Shown piece by piece: positions 7,338 through 14,930 of a stretch of DNA of 64,000 nucleotides. The notes under the pieces are model-generated. The model did no database searches and was not told the origin of the DNA. It saw only the letters and a program-made list of their open reading frames with translations. Source of the DNA: Phascolarctobacterium sp. (lineage in GTDB: Bacteria; Bacillota; Negativicutes; Acidaminococcales; Acidaminococcaceae). The stretch's first letter is position 1; every line of letters begins with the position of its first letter. The translations under genes were made by a program, and so were the position numbers. Where the stretch lies: assembly GCA_030540395.1 (NCBI GenBank), contig JAUNWI010000001.1:1-64000 (forward strand). The letters run 5' to 3'.

Positions 7338-8837
7338 TCAAATCCCAAAAACTTCTTTTCGAAGAGCCCTATTGGTCATAAGAGCAATATATCTCCGCAC
7401 GTTTTGTCTGCCGGAATTGAATTTTAGTTTATTACTGACGGCCCACCATATGTCGCACACTCTATGCCCAATTTGTGCATTCTCTCCCTCATCCTTATGC
7501 CAACAATTTGGCCCAAAAAGCACCTTGGAAGCGTTGATATTTTCAGGATTATGCAGTATTTTTTCGAAGACCATCCACAAAGCCACAAATTTTGGATTAG
7601 TAATATTCTCAAAGATATCATTCATAAGCTCTTCGAATAAATAAATATTGAAATAATGCTCTTCTGCAAAATCAAGCATCTCTTTGATTCTTTTCAAGGG
7701 TGCTTTCATATCAACGCCCTTAGCAAGCACTGCCTTATAATCCTCTTTTAAATTGGCCAACCATTGCTGCATCTCCTCAGAAAAAGTTAATGGTTTTTCC
7801 TTGGTCCAATATAAAACCAAGTCATCAATAGGGATATTAAAATACTCTTCCGTTGTCGTATAATTCACTGCATTATATGACTCCTCATTCCAAATCCGTC
7901 TTCTGGCCACATCATCCACCATTTCCCAAAGCTTCCAAAAATTAGCCTTATAAATATCTGCTATTATTTTGATTGTAGTTGCAGGACAGTCAAAACAAAC
8001 AATATTCACCCAAAACTTTTTAATTTCTTCATCTTGTTTATTCTTAAAGAAATCAGCTAGATTATCAATACTATAAAACTCACGCAGCATAGATACAAGC
8101 TGTTGAATCTGCTTTTCAGGCTTTAAGTTGCTTTTAGCATGGAAATCTTTGATGTAATCATAGATGTGGGTATAATAGCCGTATAGCAGTTTCCTAAATC
8201 TATAGTCCTCATCACTTTCCTTCGAAGCTTTCTCTTCACTTAAATCCTTACGCAATTCTTTTAATCCATACTTAACAGCTATGATATCCAGGTATCCTCG
8301 GTAGCCAACATCCCTACACTTATACATACGCAAATCCCTTGTGGTTAAATTCTCTTCTCTAAAGGTACCACGTATCTTCAAGTATACTTCCCAAGGGTCC
8401 TTTCCTCTTGCTGTAAATTTCTCATCAAATACATAATTAATCCAGTTTGTTGGATGTTCACTTGGTAACCAGTTTCCATCATGCTCGATAGCTGTCGGCT
8501 CATCAGTATATAAACCTTCCAAAGTGTAAGCGGCTAACATTGCCATAGCATAATCCCCTGTATCTACCTTTCCGCTCCAAACTCTGTTATTGTCCATGTT
8601 GAAGCCTGCTTCTTCATGAAAATCATCTTCAAAATAGTTATAATTAAACGAGATGCGTTGTTCATAGGGCATGGCCCTCTTGAGAACTAAATACTCTTTT
8701 CCAAAAAGAATATAATAATCCCAATCAAACATCCCACCGCGATAAAACAACTCACCAATTCTGTGCAAAAACTCTTCCTGTTTTGTCACCGGAATATTAG
8801 CATTGCTACTTTTGATCAAACTACAAAATGAACCCAT
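7338..8837 (-). CDS. Unrecognised ~500-residue protein, paralogue 2
   Basis: I do not recognise this 499-residue protein. It is roughly half identical to the protein encoded just upstream (8899-10389) over its full length. The best conserved parts are the start (FCxLxK), RIGELFYRGGMxDWD at 26-40, AAYTLEGLYT near 102-111 and the end (RVCDxWW, then FNxGRxNVRRYIALM). No signal, membrane segment or nucleotide-binding loop is visible; helical, Trp/Tyr-rich stretches dominate. AAAGGTGG precedes the ATG. Its position between an ATPase and a PIN/ImmA operon suggests an accessory, perhaps defence or toxin-related, gene. That is context only. Confidence 0.7.
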   Translation of the reverse strand: MGSFCSLIKSSNANIPVTKQEEFLHRIGELFYRGGMFDWDYYILFGKEYLVLKRAMPYEQRISFNYNYFEDDFHEEAGFNMDNNRVWSGKVDTGDYAMAMLAAYTLEGLYTDEPTAIEHDGNWLPSEHPTNWINYVFDEKFTARGKDPWEVYLKIRGTFREENLTTRDLRMYKCRDVGYRGYLDIIAVKYGLKELRKDLSEEKASKESDEDYRFRKLLYGYYTHIYDYIKDFHAKSNLKPEKQIQQLVSMLREFYSIDNLADFFKNKQDEEIKKFWVNIVCFDCPATTIKIIADIYKANFWKLWEMVDDVARRRIWNEESYNAVNYTTTEEYFNIPIDDLVLYWTKEKPLTFSEEMQQWLANLKEDYKAVLAKGVDMKAPLKRIKEMLDFAEEHYFNIYLFEELMNDIFENITNPKFVALWMVFEKILHNPENINASKVLFGPNCWHKDEGENAQIGHRVCDIWWAVSNKLKFNSGRQNVRRYIALMTNRALRKEVFGI

Positions 8838-8898
8838 ATGATGCCCACCTTTCTTTATGCATCTAAAAGGCTACGCATGAAAAGCTTGCCTGCTAAAA

Positions 8899-10389
8899 TC
8901 AAATCCTAAAAATCTCGTTTCGAAGGTCCTTATTAGCCATCAAGGCAATATATCTCCGCACGTTTTTTCTGCCTAGGTTAAACTTTAACTCACGTCCCAC
9001 TGACCACCATGTATCACAAACCCTGCGTCCATTTGCAACATAATCCTTATCATCCTTAGCCCAATAATCCGGCTCGAATAATCCTTTTGATGCATTTATA
9101 TTATCGGCATTGTGCAAGATTTTCTCAAACACCAACCACAACGCAAAAAATTTTGGGTCGCTTATCCTCTCAAATGTCTCATAGATAATCTCTATAAAAT
9201 AATAAATATTGGCATAGTGTTCCTCAGCAAAATCAATGATATTCATTATACGTTTTAAGGGTGAATTCATATCCACACCTTGGGTAAGTAAAGCATCATA
9301 TTCTTTCTTCAAGTTATTTAACCATGCTTGCATTTCATCAGAGAATGCAATTGGCTTATCCTTCTTCCAATACCATAACAAGTCATCAGCCGTAACATCA
9401 AAAAACTCCTCTGTAGAAACAAGGGGAACCTGCTTCAAATCCATATTCCAAAGATACCTTTTAGCAACATCAGCTATTCTTTGCCAAAGCTGCCAAAAAT
9501 CTTGTTCATATACATCTGCAATGATTTTAATGACAGATGCAGGAGAATCGTAGAGTAATATGTCTTTCTCAAGACGAGCAGTTTCATCTTCAGTTAATGA
9601 CTCAAGGATTTCCGGTAGGCCACCATGCGTGTAAAAACTACGTATCATTGTAAATAGCTCATCAATTTGTTCATCCAAAGATAATTTGCTATTTGCTTTG
9701 AACGAAGATATATATTTATGTATATTGACATAGATATCGTTCACTTGTTTTCTTAAAGAATATTCGACATCACTTTCGTATTCATCTTGAGCTTTAGTTA
9801 ATTCTATAGATAGCTCTTTGAGGCCATCCACAACAGCCATTATTTCAAGATACCCTATAAACCCCATTAAAGAGTGTCTACGAAAACGTAAATAATCTTT
9901 CTCTATCCTTTTATTATCCTTGTGAAGCATCAGACAGATTTCCCAAGGGTCGCTTTTGTTAGCAAGATATTTTTCACCAAATAGATAATTAATCCAACCA
10001 GTATAATACCAACTACTTAACCATTCGTTATCACGCTTTATGGTAAACGGTCCAGGAGTGTATAATCCCTCTAAAGTATAAGCAGCAAGCATTGTTTGGG
10101 AAAATTTTCCATAACCCACCTTATCACTATATACTTCAAACCTATCTGTGTTGAAGCCTGCATATGGTTGAGCAGCATCTTCAAAATAATTATAACTATA
10201 ATAGATGCCATTTTTTTCGTGTATTGGCTGCTTCAGGACTTTAAGCTTTTTGTCAAAAAGCGTATAAAGATCCCAATCCATCATCCCACCACGATAAAAC
10301 AGCTCACCAATTCTGGCGAAAAACTCCTCCCTTTTTTCTACTGATATAGAAGAACCTTCAGCTTTAAGTAACCCACAAAAAGTACCCAT
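8899..10389 (-). CDS. Unrecognised ~500-residue protein, paralogue 1
   Basis: This 496-residue protein is the first of two tandem paralogues, 61 bases apart. It shares with its partner the IGELFYRGGM block, an NYFED block near 74, a DFAEEHYxNIY block in the last third and the NVRRYIALM ending. The conserved aromatic and acidic blocks are spread through the whole length, so both are likely full-length, and the duplication is old. AAAGGGGATTTTTTA precedes the ATG. Transcription should come from the promoter at 10437-10465, whose spacer is a 16-bp palindrome. The function is unknown. Confidence 0.7.
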   Translation of the reverse strand: MGTFCGLLKAEGSSISVEKREEFFARIGELFYRGGMMDWDLYTLFDKKLKVLKQPIHEKNGIYYSYNYFEDAAQPYAGFNTDRFEVYSDKVGYGKFSQTMLAAYTLEGLYTPGPFTIKRDNEWLSSWYYTGWINYLFGEKYLANKSDPWEICLMLHKDNKRIEKDYLRFRRHSLMGFIGYLEIMAVVDGLKELSIELTKAQDEYESDVEYSLRKQVNDIYVNIHKYISSFKANSKLSLDEQIDELFTMIRSFYTHGGLPEILESLTEDETARLEKDILLYDSPASVIKIIADVYEQDFWQLWQRIADVAKRYLWNMDLKQVPLVSTEEFFDVTADDLLWYWKKDKPIAFSDEMQAWLNNLKKEYDALLTQGVDMNSPLKRIMNIIDFAEEHYANIYYFIEIIYETFERISDPKFFALWLVFEKILHNADNINASKGLFEPDYWAKDDKDYVANGRRVCDTWWSVGRELKFNLGRKNVRRYIALMANKDLRNEIFRI

Positions 10390-10436
10390 TAAAAAATCCC
10401 CTTTCTTTTTGGATAATAGACCAGTATCTCAAGGAG

Positions 10437-10465
10437 ATTATACTACGTAATATTACGTATGTAAA
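10437..10465 (-). promoter_or_regulatory. Promoter with palindromic operator in its spacer
   Basis: On the minus strand TTTACA and TATAAT are 17 bases apart. Of those 17, 16 form the perfect palindrome TACGTAATATTACGTA (10444-10459). A dimeric repressor bound there would block RNA polymerase directly. The HTH protein encoded at 12401-12763 is a candidate binder, by proximity only. The start codon of the first paralogue is 48 bases downstream of the -10. Confidence 0.75.
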
Positions 10466-10496
10466 GATGTTGCTCTCGTTATTTCCAAATAAAAAA

Positions 10497-10556
10497 ACCG
10501 CCCTAGGAGTGTTCACTTTAATGTGCTTTCACTTCCCTCTAGGGCTATCGTTTTTA
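10497..10556. terminator. Bidirectional terminator, CCTAGAG family
   Basis: GCCCTAG (10500) pairs with CTAGGGC (10539-10545), with inner GTTCAC/TTTCACTT segments and T runs on both sides. It separates the PIN operon from the promoter of the tandem paralogues. Confidence 0.8.
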
Positions 10557-10688
10557 TTGTTTATCTGGTTTAATGTTATAACGCTTGCATAAATGCTCTT
10601 CTACCTCTTCAGGCGTGAGCCAACCTTTCTCTTCTCCTGATTTCTTACCCTTATCTAATTCATGTAAAAGAACTTTTATCGAATTCAT
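10554..10688 (-). CDS. 44-residue antitoxin-like peptide
   Basis: This short gene encodes MNSIKVLLHELDKGKKSGEE, then a KGWLTPEEVEEHL segment and a basic end. The GEEKGWLTPEEVEEHL part resembles the C-terminal, toxin-wrapping tail of several type II antitoxins, where a short acidic helix follows a Gly-Trp pair. It lies 82 bases after the PIN-like gene, in the same direction, and ends at a terminator. The ribosome binding site is weak (AAGGA about 13 bases away). It could be a separate small antitoxin or the remaining tail of one. Confidence 0.5.
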   Translation of the reverse strand: MNSIKVLLHELDKGKKSGEEKGWLTPEEVEEHLCKRYNIKPDKQ

Positions 10689-10770
10689 ATTGTTGACACA
10701 TCCTTGCTATTTAGATGATACAAACTCATTCATCACTACTTTTTGAAGAAGACTAGAGTGATATTGGTTT

Positions 10771-11613
10771 TCAAAATATTATCTGTACAGCAGCATCCTT
10801 CAAGAGTTCCAAGAATTGTTCGTTATCAACCTTCTGTGTGACCAATACTGTGGAGCTATCTTTACGCCTTTTAGTATATGTTACAGTCCTTTCATCAGTA
10901 CGCATTTCATTTACTTTATCTAGTGTAATCTGACCATGCATATATAATTGCTGTAAGAGCCAATCATTGGATTTATAGCCTACTTGTACGTGACTCCTAT
11001 CATGAAAAGCCTTTTTTAGTTGCTTATGAGCATTTCCTTGATAAAAAAATGTATCTCTATCCTGGGTGTATATCGTAATCATTTCTGCGCTTGGATAATA
11101 CCATGAAAATATTTCAGCCAAAATGGTCAAGGATATTTCACCGGCATTTTTCCTTTTGACACGTCCACTTGCAGTACACACATCATTCATAGGCCAATCA
11201 TGATACATTTTCACAATCCATTCTTCATATGCATCCATATCAAGTGGGTCCGGTTTCTCAACGTGCCGACGCAGATAGCTCTTTAATGCACCTAAAGTTG
11301 CTGACGCAGCATAAACTATAGAGTACAGTCGTCCTTCCTCCTCATGCACCAGCTGAGCATAGTTCTCCTCTGCAATAGTATAAATAGGCAAACCATCTTT
11401 GAATAGGTTTTCAATATATGTACTGCGATATGGGGAATCTTTGATTTCCATCCCGACCCAATTAGGGATTAAAATAAGCTCATATTCCCCTAACAGTTCA
11501 GCTGTTGGGACTCCACATCGTTCCATTTTTTCCATAAAAGAAATGGCTGAATTGTCAATTAAGGCTATTCTGCTCTCACTATTATAATGCTTATATTCCG
11601 GTATATTAAGCAT
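10771..11613 (-). CDS. PIN-like domain nuclease, probable toxin
   Basis: This 280-residue protein has the spaced acidic residues of a PIN-fold ribonuclease: Asp20 (IALIDNS), Glu56 (VGMEI), Glu159 (AGEISL) and Asp185/Asp187 (IYTQDRDTF). PIN proteins of toxin-antitoxin systems cut RNA. At 280 residues it is about twice the size of VapC; the last 90 residues form an extra domain. It overlaps the ImmA/IrrE gene by 8 bases, so the two are translationally coupled. A predicted peptidase coupled to a nuclease suggests that the peptidase releases a block on transcription or on the nuclease. Confidence 0.7.
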   Translation of the reverse strand: MLNIPEYKHYNSESRIALIDNSAISFMEKMERCGVPTAELLGEYELILIPNWVGMEIKDSPYRSTYIENLFKDGLPIYTIAEENYAQLVHEEEGRLYSIVYAASATLGALKSYLRRHVEKPDPLDMDAYEEWIVKMYHDWPMNDVCTASGRVKRKNAGEISLTILAEIFSWYYPSAEMITIYTQDRDTFFYQGNAHKQLKKAFHDRSHVQVGYKSNDWLLQQLYMHGQITLDKVNEMRTDERTVTYTKRRKDSSTVLVTQKVDNEQFLELLKDAAVQIIF

Positions 11614-12391
11614 CTTGCACCTTCGTTAACAGATTGAGTTCTTTGATAACATTACGCAAAAATTGTGCATTCTCTTGGTTATAGTGCAGCTCTGGGTCCT
11701 GCTTTATTTTTGCATTTATCTTTGTCTGTAAAGCACTAACGTTGATTACATATGATGGCTTTACTAAACTGTCATCCAAGCCTAAGTCACGAAATATTTT
11801 GGGCAAATCTGTAAATACCATATCAAAATGTTGCTTTATTTGTTCCATTAAGCTTACATTTCCACTTTGTTCAGCACTTTCATATAGGGCAATCATTACT
11901 GCCTTGAAGGGAGCCTCAAAAGCATCCATACAATGGAATATTTTGGCCAAAAAATCCATTTCCGGTAATTCCAAATAATAATGAAGTAAATTGCCAAGCA
12001 GCATTTGTGAAGCAAAATACTCCGCTTTGCGTTCTTCGATAGAGGTTTCTGATTTTATTACATGGTTAAAGGAAACATCATCATAAAACAAATGATAAAT
12101 TTCATGCCACGCGGTGAAGTACTGATTGGCCCTGGGCAGAGCAGTATTCAATACAGGTATTCTTTTCCCATCCTTCACAAAAATCGCTCCGCTCCAATAA
12201 TGATTATCTATAGGCAATTGAACCAACCCATGATGCTTCAAGATTTGCATGGCCAATTGACTAGAAGAATTAATCTGCATCCTATTACAATTGGTGCGAA
12301 TCATGAGCGTTTTTATTCTTGTCTCTTCACGTATTTCCTTGTTCTTTAAGATAATCTCATCCAGATTGGCTACTCCAATTCTTTCACTCAT
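11606..12391 (-). CDS. ImmA/IrrE family metallopeptidase
   Basis: This 261-residue protein carries a gluzincin motif HEIYH with His96, Glu97 and His100. Glu120 or Glu124 in the following EERKAEYFASQMLL helix would be the third zinc ligand, a classic ImmA/IrrE layout. Such proteases cleave a partner HTH repressor on a signal. An HTH protein is encoded 9 bases upstream, and the PIN-like nuclease overlaps downstream, so repressor, protease and effector share one operon. The N-terminal 90 residues hold a segment ending in a GAIFVKDGKRIPVLN strand typical of the family. Confidence 0.8.
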   Translation of the reverse strand: MSERIGVANLDEIILKNKEIREETRIKTLMIRTNCNRMQINSSSQLAMQILKHHGLVQLPIDNHYWSGAIFVKDGKRIPVLNTALPRANQYFTAWHEIYHLFYDDVSFNHVIKSETSIEERKAEYFASQMLLGNLLHYYLELPEMDFLAKIFHCMDAFEAPFKAVMIALYESAEQSGNVSLMEQIKQHFDMVFTDLPKIFRDLGLDDSLVKPSYVINVSALQTKINAKIKQDPELHYNQENAQFLRNVIKELNLLTKVQDA

Positions 12392-12400
12392 TGCAATACC

Positions 12401-12763
12401 TCAATAATATATCTCACATAAATCAATGATGTCCATCAGTAATCCGTATTGTTTTTGTGCCTTCTCGCTCATCTTATAGTCAGTGGGTGAATTCTCTGAG
12501 CATACAGCATCTACGGTTTTAAGATTATGATTATAGAATAATAGCTCATCCGCTGACAGGTTTAAAACAGATAAAATCTTTTGCAAATGTCTGTCAAAAG
12601 TGCTTTTATTGTCGATACTTCCGTTTAAAAGTCTATCCAATGTAGGCCGTGAAATATATGCTTTTTTGGCAAAGGACACTTTCGTGTATCCTCTTTCCCT
12701 AATGCATTCTTTTATTTTCTTGGCTACGAGCTGGCGTTGCTCAAAAAGCTCATCAAATTTCAT
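12401..12763 (-). CDS. HTH transcriptional regulator
   Basis: This 120-residue protein has a Cro/CI-type helix-turn-helix at about residues 20-60 (KVSFAKKAYISRPTLDRLLNGS). A C-terminal part rich in Asp, Tyr and Leu may carry the site cut by the ImmA/IrrE peptidase encoded next. ATG 12763 is chosen because AAAGGGGGAATTGCAT precedes it; a start 18 codons earlier is open but lacks a ribosome binding site. The gene leads a four-gene operon and probably represses it through dyads at 12803-12852. Confidence 0.8.
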   Translation of the reverse strand: MKFDELFEQRQLVAKKIKECIRERGYTKVSFAKKAYISRPTLDRLLNGSIDNKSTFDRHLQKILSVLNLSADELLFYNHNLKTVDAVCSENSPTDYKMSEKAQKQYGLLMDIIDLCEIYY

Positions 12764-12788
12764 ATGCAATTCCCCCTTTCTCAATTCA

Positions 12789-12852
12789 ATTATACGCTTT
12801 CTGAGTAAAAGCTGCAAGTATTTTGTAAAAAAGTTTTTTACACTTTTACTCT
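12789..12852 (-). promoter_or_regulatory. Promoter and operator of the HTH-ImmA-PIN operon
   Basis: On the minus strand TTGCAG (12812-12817) and TATAAT (12789-12794) are 17 bases apart. Just upstream is the perfect palindrome TGTAAAAAAGTTTTTTACA (12824-12842), itself framed by GAGTAAAAG and CTTTTACTC arms (12803-12811 and 12844-12852) that reach into the spacer. This fits an autorepressed regulator operon. Confidence 0.7.
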
Positions 12853-12930
12853 AGGGACAAAAAAGCCCTAGGAGTTGTGAACCAGCGCTAGCAGCACCAG
12901 CTTCACTTCCCTCTAGGGCTATTTCTTTAT
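12853..12930 (-). terminator. Terminator of the rpe-hicB run
   Basis: AGCCCTAGAGGGAAGTGAA and its partner CTCCTAGGGCT close a long hairpin followed on the minus strand by TTTTTT. It is the third member of the CCTAGAG hairpin family and lies 64 bases after the HicB-like stop. Confidence 0.8.
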
Positions 12931-12984
12931 CTTCTTTTTTGCTATGCCACTATAATTTTCATAACAGTAGCAATTCTTTCAAGC

Positions 12985-13377
12985 CTACCGATTCAACCCC
13001 AATTCGTTCATCAAGGCCTTTTGCAGAACATTGGAGAAATTAATATTCTGTTCCATGGCCATATTATTGAGCCAAGCAGGTATGGACAAGGTCTTTTTCA
13101 CAGCCTTGGCATTGTATTTTCTGTCGTAGGCCAGCTTGTCGAAGGGCACCAGCATGACAAACTGCTCATCAGCGAGCTTAACTTTGTTAGGCTTGGAGGG
13201 CTTTGGATAATGCTCAGGGGCAATATCCTCCAACATCAAGCCGATGGCCTCTTGGACATTTTCCAAAGCTTCCTCTATAGAATCACCTTGTGTCATGCAT
13301 CCAGGAATATCAGGAACATATACGGATACACCCACATCCTCAGGCTCAAAAACCACAGGATAAAAATACTTTTTCAT
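12985..13377 (-). CDS. Orphan HicB-like protein
   Basis: This 130-residue protein has an N-terminal HicB fold (VYVPDIPGCMTQGDSIEEALENVQEAI at about 18-45) with a C-terminal ribbon-helix-helix-like segment (LSIPAWLNNMAMEQNINFSNVLQKAL) for DNA binding. HicB neutralises the RNA-cleaving toxin HicA, but no ~60-residue HicA gene lies on either side. It begins 11 bases after rpe and ends before a terminator, so it depends on the housekeeping transcript. Either it has lost its toxin or it serves as a stand-alone regulator. Confidence 0.8.
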   Translation of the reverse strand: MKKYFYPVVFEPEDVGVSVYVPDIPGCMTQGDSIEEALENVQEAIGLMLEDIAPEHYPKPSKPNKVKLADEQFVMLVPFDKLAYDRKYNAKAVKKTLSIPAWLNNMAMEQNINFSNVLQKALMNELGLNR

Positions 13378-13388
13378 CTCTATCTTCC

Positions 13389-14045
13389 TTACGCCTTCAG
13401 CGCCTCGATAGCAGCCTTGATATCCTTAGCACCGTAAACAAAGGAGCCGGCTACGAGGATATTGGCACCGGCGTCGCGGACCAGCTTGGAGGTCTTGTCG
13501 TTGATGCCGCCGTCCACCTGGATATCCACGTCGAGACCTGCATCAGTAATCATCTTGCGCAGGCGGGCAATCTTATCCAAGCTGCTTTCAATAAAGCTTT
13601 GGCCGCCAAAGCCGGGATTCACGCTCATGATCAGCACCATGTCCACATAAGGCAGAATCTCCTCCACTGCAGCAAGAGGCGTTGCAGGACACAAAGCCAC
13701 ACCGGCCTTCATGCCTTCGCTCTTGATCTGCTGGATGCAGCGATGCAAATGCTTGGTGGCCTCCGCATGGACCACGATTTGATCCGCACCGGCCGCCTTG
13801 AAATCAGCAATATACTTTTCGGGGTTTTCCACCATCAAATGGCAGTCAAAAAACATCTTGGTGGTCTTGCGAATGCACTTCACCACCGGCGCACCGAAGG
13901 TCAAATTAGGCACGAACAGTCCATCCATCACATCGATGTGCACCCAATCCGCACCTGCCACCTCAATCTTCTTGATGTCCTCGCCCAGCTGCGCGAAATC
14001 GGCGGACAAAATGGACGGAGCAATTAAAAGCTTTTCTTGCATCAT
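13389..14045 (-). CDS. rpe: Ribulose-phosphate 3-epimerase
   Basis: Rpe interconverts ribulose 5-phosphate and xylulose 5-phosphate in the pentose phosphate pathway. At 218 residues it is full length. Visible motifs are APSILSADF at 9-17, the metal ligands in HIDVMDG (37-43), DCHLMVENP (68-76), [10 protein letters not shown] (139-148) and the phosphate-binding DGGIN (175-179). Its start overlaps the rsgA stop as ATGA. With the downstream ribose genes of this genome, it would feed ribose carbon into the pentose phosphate route. Confidence 0.96.
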   Translation of the reverse strand: MMQEKLLIAPSILSADFAQLGEDIKKIEVAGADWVHIDVMDGLFVPNLTFGAPVVKCIRKTTKMFFDCHLMVENPEKYIADFKAAGADQIVVHAEATKHLHRCIQQIKSEGMKAGVALCPATPLAAVEEILPYVDMVLIMSVNPGFGGQSFIESSLDKIARLRKMITDAGLDVDIQVDGGINDKTSKLVRDAGANILVAGSFVYGAKDIKAAIEALKA

Positions 14046-14929
14046 TTTCTACCCTCTTTCTCCTTTAGTAAGCGTATTTCTTCTAGCATAGCCAAATATG
14101 ATTCATAACGACTGGGAGCAATTTGGCCCGCGGCCACCGCCTCCTTCACCCCGCACACCGGCTCATGGGTGTGGGAGCAGGGGCAAAAGCGACAGCCCTC
14201 CTCATACTTGGCAAACTCCCGAAAGGCCGCCACAGCCTGCTCCGACTCTATGCCCTCCAAAAGCAAATTGCCAAAGCCGGGGGTGTCCGCAATATAGCCC
14301 TCGTCAAAGGGCAAGAGCTGGGCAAAGCGGGTGGTGTGCTTGCCCCGGCCAATCTTTTCGCTGACCTCCCCGGTGCGCAAATCCACCCTGCTATCGATGG
14401 CATTAATGGTGGAGGACTTGCCCACGCCGGAGGGGCCGCCAAAGGCGCAGATTTTCCCACGCAAGCGCTCCCTGAGAGCTTCCACTCCTGTGCCCTCCTT
14501 GGCCGACAGGGTAAATACCTCGTAGCCAATGGGCTCGTACACGGAGCGCACCTTGTCGATGAGCCCCTCGGGCGCTTGGTCCTCCTTGTTCAGCACCAGT
14601 AGCGCTGGAATGTGGGCCAGCTCCGCCAAGGCCAAAAGCTTATCCGCCAAAAGAAAGCTGAAATCCGGTGTGGCACAGGCAAAGGTGGCCACGAACAAAT
14701 CCAGATTGGCCATGGTGGGCCGAGGCAAAAAATTCTTGCGGGGCAGCACCCTCTTGATCATGCCCTCGCCCTTCTCGCCCGGCTCCAACAGCACCATGTC
14801 CCCTGTAGCCAGAGAAAAGCGATTTTGCTTCATCTTGCCCTTCACCTTGCAGGTGTACACATTTTCGTCCACCTGCACATAATAATAGCCATTATAATTT
14901 TTTAAAACAAGTCCCTTAAGCTCGCTCAT
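14042..14929 (-). CDS. rsgA: Ribosome biogenesis GTPase RsgA
   Basis: RsgA is a circularly permuted GTPase that checks late 30S subunit maturation. An N-terminal OB fold is followed by the permuted GTPase motifs in order NKED (G4), [10 protein letters not shown] (G1) and DTPGFG (G3), then a zinc knuckle with Cys and His in the [14 protein letters not shown] segment. The first Met of [14 protein letters not shown] is taken as the start, 1 base after the kinase stop; a longer open frame would overlap the kinase gene. It is 295 residues, normal for the family. The pknB-rsgA-rpe order is typical of Firmicutes. Confidence 0.95.
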   Translation of the reverse strand: MSELKGLVLKNYNGYYYVQVDENVYTCKVKGKMKQNRFSLATGDMVLLEPGEKGEGMIKRVLPRKNFLPRPTMANLDLFVATFACATPDFSFLLADKLLALAELAHIPALLVLNKEDQAPEGLIDKVRSVYEPIGYEVFTLSAKEGTGVEALRERLRGKICAFGGPSGVGKSSTINAIDSRVDLRTGEVSEKIGRGKHTTRFAQLLPFDEGYIADTPGFGNLLLEGIESEQAVAAFREFAKYEEGCRFCPCSHTHEPVCGVKEAVAAGQIAPSRYESYLAMLEEIRLLKEKEGRK

Positions 14930-14930
14930 T

